A stretch of DNA of 45,302 nucleotides from Oscillospiraceae bacterium (GTDB lineage Bacteria > Bacillota > Clostridia > Oscillospirales > Oscillospiraceae), in NCBI GenBank assembly GCA_021205095.1, contig JAJPYE010000051.1, forward strand, positions 1 through 45,302, read 5' to 3'. Of the stretch, positions 34,685-43,138 are shown one piece after another (position 1 is the first letter of the stretch; every line of letters begins with the position of its first letter). Under the pieces are notes generated by a model, which worked only from the letters and a program-made list of their open reading frames with translations, had not been told where the DNA came from and made no database searches. The position numbers were made by a program, and so were the translations under genes.

Positions 34685-34714
34685 CCCTCCGCTGAAGGCG
34701 CGGAGGGGCTTTTT
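34685..34714 (+). terminator. plus-strand intrinsic terminator
   Basis: CCCTCCGC (34685-34692) pairs with GCGGAGGG (34700-34707), followed by a run of T (34710-34714). It faces the end of the phage-like block and could end a plus-strand RNA begun at 34333. Confidence 0.8.
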
Positions 34715-34740
34715 GCGCGGTCTTCCCGCGGGGCGGGCCG

Positions 34741-35928
34741 TCACCCGTTCAGGGCGGCGATCAGGGCGGCCCAGGTTTTGGGGCCGCAGACGCCGTCCAC
34801 CGTCAGGTTGTGATCGGCCTGGAAGGCCCGGACGGCGGCGCGGGTGGCGGAGCCGAAGGAGCCGTCCGCCCCCTTGTCCCCGCAGTGATAGCCCAGGGCC
34901 AGAAGATAGGTCTGCATGGTGTACACGTCGCTGCCGCTGCTGCCGGTGGCGATCTGGCTGTGGGCGGCGGCGGAATCCCCGGCGGCGATGGAGGGGGTAT
35001 CGGAAGTCTCGGCGTTCACCGTATCCGTCAGGGTCTGGCCGGTATAAACCCCGCTGACCGCCTCCTGATAGGCCTGATACCAGGTGTTGTACGCCTGGGT
35101 GGAATAGGCCGTTCCCACCGGCAGGCCCAGGGTCTCCGCGATGTCCGCCGTCACATAGCCGTAGGCCTCCCACTTGGTCAGGGCGTTTTCATAGGTCTGC
35201 TGGGCCGCCGACGCCTGGTTCTCATAAGCCTGCTGAGCCGCCGCGGTCTGATTCTCATAAGCCTGCTGGGCGGCGCTCTGGCGGTTTTCATAATTCGTCT
35301 GATAGACCGAGGCGGCGGTGGCGTTGAGCTGGTCGAGAAGCTCCAGCTCGTCCAGGGCCTGGGTGCGCCCGGCCAGGTAATTTTCATAGGCCTGCTGGTA
35401 CAGCTCCGCCTTTTTGTCGGCGGCCTGGGCGGTATAATAGTTCTGGGCCTGCTGGGCCGCCGTCACCGCCGCCGTGGAGGCCACGCCCCCGGTCTGGGCC
35501 GCCGCCGTGCCAAGGCTGTCCGCATAGGCCCGCTGGCCCTCCCGGATGTAGGTCTTGCGGTAGTCCTGCCACAAATCCTCCGCCTCGTCGGTGGAAAAGC
35601 TCCGGCTCAGGGCCTCCAGCAGGCTGCGCTCCTGGGCCTCGTATTCATTGGTATAGCTGCCGCTGTCGGTCAGGTAGTACCCGGAGCCGTCGGCTCCGGC
35701 GGTGTAGCCGCCATAAATGGAGCGGATCTGCTCCGCCCCGGCGTTTGCCAGGGCACGGGCCTCTGCGGTGGAGGCGGCGGCGTAATCCTGCTTATAGGAC
35801 AGCAGGCTCATCCCCGCGTCCGGGTTCGATTGGGCCAGCCGCAGGTCGGCGTCGGAAAAGCTCTCCAGCAGCCCCGCCGCCGTGGCCTTTTTTACAAAAT
35901 CCTCATAGGTGTAGGTATAGGATGCCAT
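34741..35928 (-). CDS. phage-like structural protein with C-terminal peptidoglycan-binding domain
   Basis: 395 aa. The N-terminal ~330 residues are Ala/Tyr/Gln-rich, with a run of short repeats (AQQAYENQTAA-like, about 215-255) that should form a coiled coil. The C-terminal ~60 residues are a PG_binding_1 domain (DGSFGSATRAAVRAFQADHN, DGVCGPKTWAALI). No signal peptide. It is the last gene of the phage-like block. By position and composition it may be a virion tail or injection protein that touches the cell wall; it has no catalytic domain. Confidence 0.65.
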   Translation of the reverse strand: MASYTYTYEDFVKKATAAGLLESFSDADLRLAQSNPDAGMSLLSYKQDYAAASTAEARALANAGAEQIRSIYGGYTAGADGSGYYLTDSGSYTNEYEAQERSLLEALSRSFSTDEAEDLWQDYRKTYIREGQRAYADSLGTAAAQTGGVASTAAVTAAQQAQNYYTAQAADKKAELYQQAYENYLAGRTQALDELELLDQLNATAASVYQTNYENRQSAAQQAYENQTAAAQQAYENQASAAQQTYENALTKWEAYGYVTADIAETLGLPVGTAYSTQAYNTWYQAYQEAVSGVYTGQTLTDTVNAETSDTPSIAAGDSAAAHSQIATGSSGSDVYTMQTYLLALGYHCGDKGADGSFGSATRAAVRAFQADHNLTVDGVCGPKTWAALIAALNG

Positions 35929-35942
35929 AGTTCCTCCTTTGT

Positions 35943-36089
35943 TTATTCCTCTTCGTCCAACTGCTCCAGCAGGTGCAGGATGTAACGGTACTGCTCGCTG
36001 AGCTGGTAGACATAATCGGTCAGCCGGTCAAGCTTCTCCTCCTGGGTTTCGTGGCCGGTGAAGCCGATTTCGGTGGTGATATAGGCCAT
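35943..36089 (-). CDS. small phage-like coiled-coil protein
   Basis: 48 aa: MAYITTEIGFTGHETQEEKL and a helical, Leu/Tyr-rich remainder ending LEEQ-type acidic residues. AAGGAGG precedes the ATG at 36089. It lies 14 bp upstream of the PG-binding protein. Longer in-frame openings upstream are repeat sequence. Family not recognised. Confidence 0.6.
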   Translation of the reverse strand: MAYITTEIGFTGHETQEEKLDRLTDYVYQLSEQYRYILHLLEQLDEEE

Positions 36090-36118
36090 GGTTGGTTCCT
36101 CCTTTTGTGAGTGGTTGC

Positions 36119-36440
36119 GCGCTGGTTTGGGCCTGGCGCGGGACGACCCCTCCGGCGAGCGCCTTTGGCGCCGCCACCTCCCCGCCATGCGGGGAGGTGA
36201 ACCCCTCCACCGCCTGGCGGCGGTCCCCCTCCCCTTTCAGGGGAGGCTTTAGAGAGCGCTTGTTGTACAATTTCTCTTTTTAACATAAGTGTATCTAAAA
36301 ACGTACAACAAACACCGAAGGCGTAGCCGAGGGGTAAGCCTCCCCTGAAAGGGGAGGGGGACCATGCGTTAGCATGGTGGAGGGGTTCCGCCGCCCCGCC
36401 AGGGGCGGCCCAGCAGGGGCCAACGGCCCCGCGCTGGCTA
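36119..36440. repeat. composite inverted-repeat element 1 (CCTCCCCTGAAAGGGGAGG family)
   Basis: Two inverted half-elements face each other. The left half ends in CCCCTCCCCTTTCAGGGGAG (before 36247); the right half starts near 36337 with GCCTCCCCTGAAAGGGGAGG and continues GACCATGCG...GTGGAGGGGTTC. Both halves carry further hairpins (CCTCCCCGC/GCGGGGAGG; CGCCCC/GGGGCG). The ~85 bp between them is AT-rich. Same layout as 38773-39103, 40329-40620 and 43139-43485. Confidence 0.85.
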
Positions 36441-36455
36441 TTATCGGTTTAAGCA

Positions 36456-36555
36456 CCGGCGAGGGATTTTTTCGTCAGGTCGTGATGTGACGACGAAGGC
36501 GTACATAGGTACGTCGAGGAGGCACAGCGCGGCCTGGCGGAAAAAGACCCGCCGG
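36456..36555. repeat. palindromic repeat element copy (with central CGTAC/GTACG hairpin)
   Basis: CCGGCGAGGGATTTTTTCG (36456-36474) pairs, with mismatches, with the stretch 36533-36555 (CCTGGCGGAAAAAGACCCGC then CGG). The centre is CGTAC-ATAG-GTACG (36500-36513), where the copy at 29690-29790 has CGTGCT-GAT-AGCACG: the stem is kept although its bases changed. It abuts the stop codon of the tail protein gene. Confidence 0.75.
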
Positions 36556-36558
36556 CCC

Positions 36559-38367
36559 TCACCTTGTGCTCCCAGCGTAATACTCCCTGCTCATCCCCCA
36601 CAGTTTCCAGGAACCCACGCCTTCCAGCTTCACGCGGAAGCTGTCGCAGCGGCGGGGGATCAGGTGGAGGGTTTTGATGGCGCGGGGGCTTTCGGAGGTG
36701 GTTCCCACAAGCTGCCAGTCGCCGCCGTCGTAGCTGACATACAGGGACAGGGTTCCCCCCACCTGGACGCGAAAATGCAGCCGATTTACGCCTTGCCGCT
36801 CCACTCCGCCGCTATAGAAGTCCGCAAATTCGCAGGAACTCCCCACTTCGTCCTCCGGCGTTCCCTGCTGCTCCCGGACGCGGCCTGTCTGCCAGATGCT
36901 TCCGTCGGCGGCCAGGAGATACAGCTCCCCGGCGCACCAGGCGAAGTCGATGGCCTGGGTATCGTCCTCCCGGTGCCACAGGTCGAGCTGGGTGTCGTAG
37001 ACGTACAGGCTCCAGTCCTCCCCCTGGCGGCAGGTGACATAATATTTCCGCCCGTCCGTTCCGGCCACCGCGTCCTCCCGGCGGGCGGGGCCGAGGGGCT
37101 GGTCGATGAGGGCGGGGACGCTCCCGGCGTAGGCGGCGAACCCGGCGGGGGATTTGTAATACAGGGTCTGGCCCACCACGGCGAAGCTGCGGCTGCTGCC
37201 CGCCTCGCAGCCCAGGGTCTCCGTGTCCAGGAGCTGAAAGGCGGAGGGCTTGGAGCCGTAGACCCGGTAGATGTGGTTTTCCTTGAACAGGAGGGGATAG
37301 CCCCCGTAGGCGCAGGCCCCGGTGAAGGGGCCGCCGCTGCCCACCTCCACGCTCCAGCAGCAGGGGGCGGTGCCGTCGAAGTTGTTCCAGACGCGGGGGT
37401 CGCCCAGGTAGGAGCAGTACACCCCCTGGCCCATGACCCCCCAGAGCCGGTTATCGCACTGGCAGAGGTATTCCAGATCCGGCACGGTGCGGCTGACGGT
37501 GATGGCCCCCTCCTCCTGGTAATCCAGCCAGGTCTCGTTCTGGAAGGAGATGGTCTCCTCCCCGGCGGCCCCGGCCACCACGGTAATAGCGGTCTCCGTG
37601 CCGTCCACCACGGCGACCATGTCCGTGCCGCCCCGGTAATACAGCCTGTCCCCCTGGCTCATCCGGGTGGGGACGGTGAAGGTGTAATACTCCTTCTCCC
37701 AGACCACATTGTAATACCCGGCGGAAAGGCCCGATGCCCCCACCTCGTAATAGAGCTGGGTGTCCAGGGTGAAGCTGTCGTCGTAAAAATAGAGGGTGTC
37801 CCCGTCCACCTCCCGCACCACCAGGGTCAGGTTGTTCTCTTCATGCACCGTGCAGCCCTCGATGGTCAGGCCGTCCCCGGCCCGGAAGAGGGATTCCAGG
37901 TCAAGGCCCGGCAGGGTCAGGCTGTTGGCGGAATCGGATATGCCGCTGGGGGCGGCCAGGGAGCGGAACGACGCCTCTTCCGCGGAGGCGGACGCCTCCA
38001 GGGAGCCGAAGGTGTCGGTGGAGATGTTATAATACAGCTTGTCCGGCCAGATCACCACCCAGGTGTTGAGGTAGCAGAGCCGCTTGTCCCCGGCGGAGAC
38101 GGCTCCTTTATACTCTCCGTTATAATAGAATCCTTCACCGTCCACCCAGCAGAGACAGTCCCCGGCGGCCAGGGCCCTGGGTTCGGTCAGGGTTCCCGCC
38201 AGATACCGCTTTGCGCGGGGGGCCAGCAGGGGGTAGTAGTCGCTGGTCATGTTCTCCATGGCCTGGATCTCTCCGTCTCTGGCGGACAGGTTCTCGTTCA
38301 GGCCCCCGAACACGTTTTGCCAGCTCCGGCCATAGCCGTCGCCGTTTGGAAGCTTCGCAAGTCTCAT
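36559..38367 (-). CDS. phage tail-type structural protein (beta-propeller-like)
   Basis: 602 aa, rich in Tyr/Trp/Gly and repeating beta-strand units (for example LYYKSPAGFAAYAG, LYVYDTQLDLWHRED). Size, composition and position resemble tail-tube or tail-needle-type proteins of short-tailed phages (T7 gp12-like or P22 gp10-like), but this is a pattern-level resemblance. The ATG at 38367 is chosen: GGGGGTG lies 5 bp upstream. It starts 2 bp after the stop of the XhlA-like gene. Confidence 0.6.
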   Translation of the reverse strand: MRLAKLPNGDGYGRSWQNVFGGLNENLSARDGEIQAMENMTSDYYPLLAPRAKRYLAGTLTEPRALAAGDCLCWVDGEGFYYNGEYKGAVSAGDKRLCYLNTWVVIWPDKLYYNISTDTFGSLEASASAEEASFRSLAAPSGISDSANSLTLPGLDLESLFRAGDGLTIEGCTVHEENNLTLVVREVDGDTLYFYDDSFTLDTQLYYEVGASGLSAGYYNVVWEKEYYTFTVPTRMSQGDRLYYRGGTDMVAVVDGTETAITVVAGAAGEETISFQNETWLDYQEEGAITVSRTVPDLEYLCQCDNRLWGVMGQGVYCSYLGDPRVWNNFDGTAPCCWSVEVGSGGPFTGACAYGGYPLLFKENHIYRVYGSKPSAFQLLDTETLGCEAGSSRSFAVVGQTLYYKSPAGFAAYAGSVPALIDQPLGPARREDAVAGTDGRKYYVTCRQGEDWSLYVYDTQLDLWHREDDTQAIDFAWCAGELYLLAADGSIWQTGRVREQQGTPEDEVGSSCEFADFYSGGVERQGVNRLHFRVQVGGTLSLYVSYDGGDWQLVGTTSESPRAIKTLHLIPRRCDSFRVKLEGVGSWKLWGMSREYYAGSTR

Positions 38368-38369
38368 GG

Positions 38370-38558
38370 TCACACCCCCAGAACGATTTTCACCACGGCG
38401 GCGATCACCGCCGTGCCGACGGCCCCCAGCACCCAGAGAATGGCGGTGAGCTTGGCGCTGATCACCGCGTACTGGGTCTCGTGCCGGGCCAGGGTCTTTT
38501 CATGCTGGGCCAGGGTCTGCCGCACCTGGCCCAGCTCCTCCCGCGTCACCTCGGTCAT
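38370..38558 (-). CDS. small XhlA/holin-accessory-like membrane protein
   Basis: 62 aa. The N-terminal half is a charged coiled coil (MTEVTREELGQVRQTLAQHE...), the C-terminal half one hydrophobic helix (ILWVLGAVGTAVIAAVVKIV). This is the layout of XhlA-type lysis-accessory proteins. It overlaps no gene but is packed between the holin-like gene (1 bp before) and the tail gene. Confidence 0.65.
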   Translation of the reverse strand: MTEVTREELGQVRQTLAQHEKTLARHETQYAVISAKLTAILWVLGAVGTAVIAAVVKIVLGV

Positions 38559-38559
38559 A

Positions 38560-38736
38560 TCACTGGCCTCCCAGATTCATAACGGCGGCCAGCCCGGTAG
38601 CCACCGCCACCGCGATGACCGGGGCCAGGGCGGTGTCCGTGTCCGCGAGAGACGCGGCCAGGACGCCCGCGGCGCTTTGGAGGAAGGTGCGCAGGGCGCG
38701 GTAGATGCACTCGTGATTTGTAAACCATGCTTTCAT
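38560..38736 (-). CDS. small holin-like membrane protein
   Basis: 58 aa starting MKAWFTNHECIYRALRTFLQ, with two hydrophobic stretches (about 15-30 and 37-53) and a short charged turn between. AGGAG precedes the ATG at 38736. Two-helix topology, small size and neighbourhood with an XhlA-like gene and an endolysin suggest a phage holin, which would let the endolysin reach the wall. It was found by reading the sequence, as it is below the usual length cutoff. Confidence 0.6.
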   Translation of the reverse strand: MKAWFTNHECIYRALRTFLQSAAGVLAASLADTDTALAPVIAVAVATGLAAVMNLGGQ

Positions 38737-38772
38737 TTTTTATATTCTCCTTCTTGTTTGATGATTTATATC

Positions 38773-39103
38773 AGCCAGCGCGAGGGCTGCGCCCTCTGCT
38801 GGGCCTCCCCTGGCGGGGAGGCGAACCCCTCCACCATGCTTACGCATGGTTCCCCTCCCCTTTCAGGGGAGGCTTCCAGTGTCGTACGCTGGTAGGTTAT
38901 TACACACTGCCAAGCAAACAATCGTCTAAATAAGTGCATACTAGAGGAGAGGATTGTCTGCTTCGCAGTTTGTTGAATGGAACAGACTGCAACGATGGAA
39001 GCCTCCCCTGAAAGGGGAGGGGAACCGCCCGTTAGGGCGGTGGAGGGGTTCCTCCCCCGCGTCGCGGGGGAGCCGCCAGCTCCGCTGGCGGAGGGGGCCA
39101 CCC
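38773..39103. repeat. composite inverted-repeat element 2
   Basis: Left half ends in CCCCTCCCCTTTCAGGGGAG (about 38855-38875); right half starts with GCCTCCCCTGAAAGGGGAGG at about 39001. Both run on into GC-rich hairpins. The inner part (38876-38950) is the reverse complement of the inner part of the element at 43139-43485, including the stretch GTCGTACGCTGG / CCAGCGTACGAC. Confidence 0.85.
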
Positions 39104-39127
39104 CGTCCGTCAGACGCTGCCTGTCCC

Positions 39128-40291
39128 TTACTCCAGCGCCGCCCAGGTCAGGGGGCCTACTATGCCGTCAACCTCCAGGCCCGCCGCCTCCTGATACCCT
39201 TTCACGGCGGCGCAGGTTTTCGCGCCGAATTTGCCGTCGGTCTCCAGGGTGTGGCCGTTTTCCGTGAGAAGCCGCTGGAGATACCGCACCTCCTGGCCGG
39301 TGCTGCCGGTTTTCAGAACGGTGTGGGCGGGGCGGTCAGCGCCCAGGGCTTTGGCCCAGGTATAGCGGTCGGCGATGCCGGTAGGGGTCAGGCCCTGGGC
39401 CGATTGGAGGGCCATGGTGGCGGCCTCCGTGTTGGCCCCGAAGCTGCCGTCTATCCCCACCGGGTCATAGCCCAGGCAGTACAGCAGCCCCTGCCAGAGG
39501 GTCACATCGTCGTTATCGTCCGGCTTCTGCACCCGCTCCGTGGCGTAATAGGTCTCCGGCCCCCAGACCCCGTCCTCGGCGATGGACGCGCCGTAGGCGG
39601 CATTTACATAATGCTGGTGAGCCTTCACGGCGGCGGCCTTGGTTTTGGGGCCGTATATGCCATCGGCGGTGACGCCAAGATACTGCTGGAACTGAGCGAC
39701 GCAGGAATCGTCCCCGTCCGTTTCGTCGTCCGTTCCATCCAGATTCAGGGTGACATAACCATAGATATAGCTGCTGGTCAGGGCATAGCTCCGCTTCCGG
39801 GCCATGTTGCCGGAATTGCCCTCATAGGTATAGACGGTGCTGCCGTCCACGGCGTAGACCAGGCCGGTGTGGGAGCGGCTGGTTCCGTTGTCGGAAAAGA
39901 CGATCACGTCCCCGGCCTTCGGCGTATAGGCGCTGCCGGAGCGGCCCTTGTTGGCGAGCTGCCAGGGGCTGTAGTGGCTGGCGCCGTGGTTCAGGCCCGC
40001 GTCAAAAAGCTGATTGCAGGCGGTACAGGGCCAGACCCCCCACATGGCCTCCCTGGCGGCGGCCTTGTCGCTGCCGCAGGCCTCATACACGGCGGTGGAT
40101 ACCATCATGGCGCACCAGGCCCCAGGGTTCACTCCGCAGAGCTTGCCCATATAGGTATAGTTGGCGCTGCCCTTATTGGCCGCGAAATCTGAGACCTCCC
40201 GGCTGAGATTTTTCGCGCTGGCCTTCTCGTAGTACCCGCCGTTTCCGATGTAGTAGGCAAAGGCGGTGATGACGTCGTTTGGCGTTGGCAT
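39128..40291 (-). CDS. phage endolysin: CHAP amidase with three peptidoglycan-binding repeats
   Basis: 387 aa. Residues ~1-180 are a CHAP domain with catalytic C60 (NPGAWCAMMVS), H141 (SRSHTGLVYAV) and a following Glu/Asn (YEGNSGN). Then three PG_binding_1-like repeats: VTADGIYGPKTKAAAV, VGIDGSFGANTEAATMAL and ETDGKFGAKTCAAVKGYQ, the last ending DGIVGPLTWAALE. It has no signal peptide, so it needs a holin for export. The ATG at 40291 is chosen; the in-frame opening upstream belongs to a repeat element. Role: wall degradation for release of particles, or another lytic function. Confidence 0.85.
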   Translation of the reverse strand: MPTPNDVITAFAYYIGNGGYYEKASAKNLSREVSDFAANKGSANYTYMGKLCGVNPGAWCAMMVSTAVYEACGSDKAAAREAMWGVWPCTACNQLFDAGLNHGASHYSPWQLANKGRSGSAYTPKAGDVIVFSDNGTSRSHTGLVYAVDGSTVYTYEGNSGNMARKRSYALTSSYIYGYVTLNLDGTDDETDGDDSCVAQFQQYLGVTADGIYGPKTKAAAVKAHQHYVNAAYGASIAEDGVWGPETYYATERVQKPDDNDDVTLWQGLLYCLGYDPVGIDGSFGANTEAATMALQSAQGLTPTGIADRYTWAKALGADRPAHTVLKTGSTGQEVRYLQRLLTENGHTLETDGKFGAKTCAAVKGYQEAAGLEVDGIVGPLTWAALE

Positions 40292-40328
40292 TTGTGGTTG
40301 CTCCTTTCTGTTTTTATGAGTAGTTATC

Positions 40329-40620
40329 ATCCAGCGCGGGGGCTGCGCCCCCTGCTGGGCCGCCCCTGGCGGGGCGGCGAACCCCTCCACCATGCTGACG
40401 CATGGTCCCCCTCCCCTTTCAGGGGAGGCGCTGGTGCCAGCATTTCATAAAATTTCACTTTTTCATTTCTGGGATAACTAATTTAGACGATTGTTTGTAT
40501 TGCAGTTTGTTACAAACAACCAGTCTGCAACTATGGAAGCCTCCCCTGAAAGGGGAGGGGGACCGCCCGATAGGGTGGTGGAGGGGTTCCCCCGTCGGCA
40601 CTGCGTCATACAGGCAGCGG
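40329..40620. repeat. composite inverted-repeat element 3
   Basis: Same plan as the elements at 36119, 38773 and 43139. Its inner ~110 bp (about 40409-40520) match the element at 43139-43485 with only a handful of differences in the same orientation, including CATTTCATAAAATTTCACTT and GACGATTGTTTGTATTGCAG. The middle GTTTGTA/TACAAAC forms a hairpin. Confidence 0.85.
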
Positions 40621-40628
40621 AGGGGCCG

Positions 40629-41291
40629 TCAGCCCTCCACGGGCATTTGAATCAGCAGATGCACCAGCGCCGACCCTTCTGTGGAATCCTCCGGGGCTTG
40701 CAGCAGCAGCTTCTCCCCGGCGGGGGGAATGACCAGGCGCTGGATCCGATAACATCTCATGTCGGCGGCGCAGATGTCCGCGCCGTCCAGGAGGAGGGTC
40801 GGCTCTGCCTCGGTTCCCAGGGTGATCGCCCCCTCCCCGTCGAAGGGTTCCGTGATTTCGCACTCCACGGTCAGCACTGCCGCGTTGGGCGGGAGGCGGA
40901 AGCACACGCTCCCCCCGCCGGTCAGGGTGCCGCACAACCGCCAGCGGGCGGAATTGTCCGCCGGGGCGTAGTTCTGGGCGTACCAGGCGGCGAGCTGGTT
41001 TACATAAGAATTAAACTGGGTCAGCTCGTTCTCGTACTGGGTATACTCCCCGTTGGCGTAGTCGATCATGGCCCCCAGCCAGGCGGTGTAGAGGGGCCGC
41101 CATCTGTCCGGCAGAAGGAGGCGCTTGTCTCCGTCATCCGGGAGGGTGTATAGCTCCTCTATTCTCCACTGCAAAAGCACCTGCTCCCACAGGGCGGATT
41201 CCAAGTCCTCGATCCACTCGGTCAGCCGCTCCTGGCTGTAGGCGCTGGGCCGCATTTCCTCCGCCCAGGCGAGAAGGTTGTTCAGTGTCAT
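40629..41291 (-). CDS. phage head-tail connector-like protein
   Basis: 220 aa. The N-terminal ~120 residues are helical (MTLNNLLAWAEEMRPSAYSQ, WRPLYTAWLGAMIDYANGEY) and resemble adaptor/connector proteins that sit beneath the portal; the C-terminal ~100 residues are beta-rich. It overlaps the portal gene by 4 bp (ATGA), strongly suggesting joint translation. The ATG at 41291 follows AAGGAG. Function inferred from position; sequence family not certain. Confidence 0.5.
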   Translation of the reverse strand: MTLNNLLAWAEEMRPSAYSQERLTEWIEDLESALWEQVLLQWRIEELYTLPDDGDKRLLLPDRWRPLYTAWLGAMIDYANGEYTQYENELTQFNSYVNQLAAWYAQNYAPADNSARWRLCGTLTGGGSVCFRLPPNAAVLTVECEITEPFDGEGAITLGTEAEPTLLLDGADICAADMRCYRIQRLVIPPAGEKLLLQAPEDSTEGSALVHLLIQMPVEG

Positions 41292-43105
41292 TGGGTCTGT
41301 ACTCCTTTCATTTCTATGGCCGGGGCCGTCTGCTGGCGGAGAAGGGCCTGCTTGGTCTGGCTGGCGCCGGGATAGTGAAGCTGCTCCATCTTCCGCCAGA
41401 AGAGAAGCCGCGTCTCCGGCAGGGTGGGATCCCCAAAGGCTCCGGCGGTGAAGTATGCCTGGGTCTCCTGCCACATGGCGGTTCTGTCCGCCGCCAGGGC
41501 CTGGGCGCTGTCGCAGGAGAAGAGAAAGCGGTCGTTCCAGCGGTATGCCCCGTCCTCCTCCTGTTCCAGGAAATCCCAGCGGTTCCACTCCTCGTCCACC
41601 GGCTCCCCGTTCTCGTCCCGGCCAATGACGGGCCGCCGCTCGTCGGCATAGGCAAGCTCGAACTTAAACAGGGCCTCGAACAGCCGCGCCCAGCAGGCGT
41701 TTTTCATCACCCGCTTGGATTGGAGCCGCCCGGCAGTCTGGTTCGCGGCAAACTCCTTGGCTACCCCGCTGGTGGCGGTGGCGTCCTTCCGGCCCTGGTA
41801 GGAATCGGTGATGCCCACCAGGTCGCGGGCCTCCTGGTATACATAATCCATATACGCCAGGGGCTGCTCCACGTCGCATTTCAGGTCGTAGACCCCCAGA
41901 TAATTCCGGTCAGCCACGTTTTTCAGCCGGATGGCCTTGGCCACCCCGGTGTCCACTCGGATGGAGGGGTCGGGGGGCAGGGTGATATAGCTGCCGGAGG
42001 CCAGGAGCTGGTCGATGATGCTCTTTTCCAGGCGGTTGATGGTGTTCTGCTGGTCGGCGACTTTATCCACGTCCGACTCCCCCAGGAGCTGGCCGTAGAC
42101 GGAGACGGATTTTTGCAGGAACACGGGGAAGATGTCTGGTTTATAATAAGGTATCAGATTGGGCTGGCCGGTGATGGGGTCGGCCCCTGGGATGACGGAG
42201 CCGTCGGAGCGCCGGACGGGGAGCCACAGCTCCTGGTATTCCTCCAGGACGGTCTCCATCCGGCCCCCGCACATAGGGCAGCGGCAGGCGGGTTCGTCCC
42301 CGTCCTCATCGTCCTCCTCCTGGGGGAGCCTGTCCCCCGGCTGCACCGCCCCGCAGTCCCGGCAGCGGCACAGGATACGGCCCTGGCAGTCCTCCAGATC
42401 CGCCAGGATGGTGTCCTCCACCCAGGAGAACAGGCCGATGCCGCCCTGGTCGTTTTTGTAGTAGGCCGCGTACTGGGTCACAAGCTGGTCGGAGGGGGAT
42501 GCGTCCCCGCCCCGAACATCCGGCTCCTCCTCCCCCGCATCGGGCAGCTCCACGCCGTAGCGGCGGCGGATGAAGCTCTTGGTCTGGGGCAGCTTCAGGA
42601 TGAAATCGTCCATCTCCCAGAGGTCGCCGGTGACGCCGGGCTGGGGGGCGAGCTGCTTGGGGTGTACCACGGACACCACGCTCTGCCCCATGCCGCCGGG
42701 GGCGGGCCGGGCGCTGTCCCATTCCAGGACGAACAGGCCGCCGCCCTGGATGGGTACCGTCCGCTCCATCTGGTCGTTCAAAATCTCCATGGGGAGCTGA
42801 TCCAGCTTGTTGCGGAGCATATCCTCAATGAGGCAGGCCAGATGCTCGTCCTTCCGGCGGAGGGCCGTCACCTTGGGCTGGGGGATGTTGGCGTCCACCT
42901 GGGCCTCGATCAGCTCCGCCGCGATATTCCGCACATGGGGCGTGGAACGCACCACGTCCCCGTCCACAAGCTGGTCGATCCGGCTCCGGCCCCGGTAGAT
43001 CTCCTCCCGCCTGTCCATCTTCTCCACCTCCGGGGCGAAGGCGTTCTCGTAGCTGGTCAGCTTGTCCTGCCAGTATTCCAGTTTTTGTCGTTGGTTGGTT
43101 GTCAT
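41288..43105 (-). CDS. phage portal protein with internal zinc ribbon
   Basis: 605 aa. The sequence resembles large portal proteins of short-tailed phages: RRSRIDQLVDGDVVRSTPHV-like start region and the long helix-rich C-terminal half (ESDVDKVADQQNTINRLEKS, AYMDYVYQEARDLVGI). The portal ring is the door through which DNA is packed. Unusual: residues ~246-280 contain a cysteine cluster, C246, C248, C251 and C274, C276, C279, with CRDCG and CPMCGG knuckles, a zinc ribbon inserted in the wing region. It overlaps the connector-like gene by 4 bp. Confidence 0.8.
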   Translation of the reverse strand: MTTNQRQKLEYWQDKLTSYENAFAPEVEKMDRREEIYRGRSRIDQLVDGDVVRSTPHVRNIAAELIEAQVDANIPQPKVTALRRKDEHLACLIEDMLRNKLDQLPMEILNDQMERTVPIQGGGLFVLEWDSARPAPGGMGQSVVSVVHPKQLAPQPGVTGDLWEMDDFILKLPQTKSFIRRRYGVELPDAGEEEPDVRGGDASPSDQLVTQYAAYYKNDQGGIGLFSWVEDTILADLEDCQGRILCRCRDCGAVQPGDRLPQEEDDEDGDEPACRCPMCGGRMETVLEEYQELWLPVRRSDGSVIPGADPITGQPNLIPYYKPDIFPVFLQKSVSVYGQLLGESDVDKVADQQNTINRLEKSIIDQLLASGSYITLPPDPSIRVDTGVAKAIRLKNVADRNYLGVYDLKCDVEQPLAYMDYVYQEARDLVGITDSYQGRKDATATSGVAKEFAANQTAGRLQSKRVMKNACWARLFEALFKFELAYADERRPVIGRDENGEPVDEEWNRWDFLEQEEDGAYRWNDRFLFSCDSAQALAADRTAMWQETQAYFTAGAFGDPTLPETRLLFWRKMEQLHYPGASQTKQALLRQQTAPAIEMKGVQTQ

Positions 43106-43138
43106 GGTCTCTCCTTTGTGTAGTGTTGTGGGTGTTTA

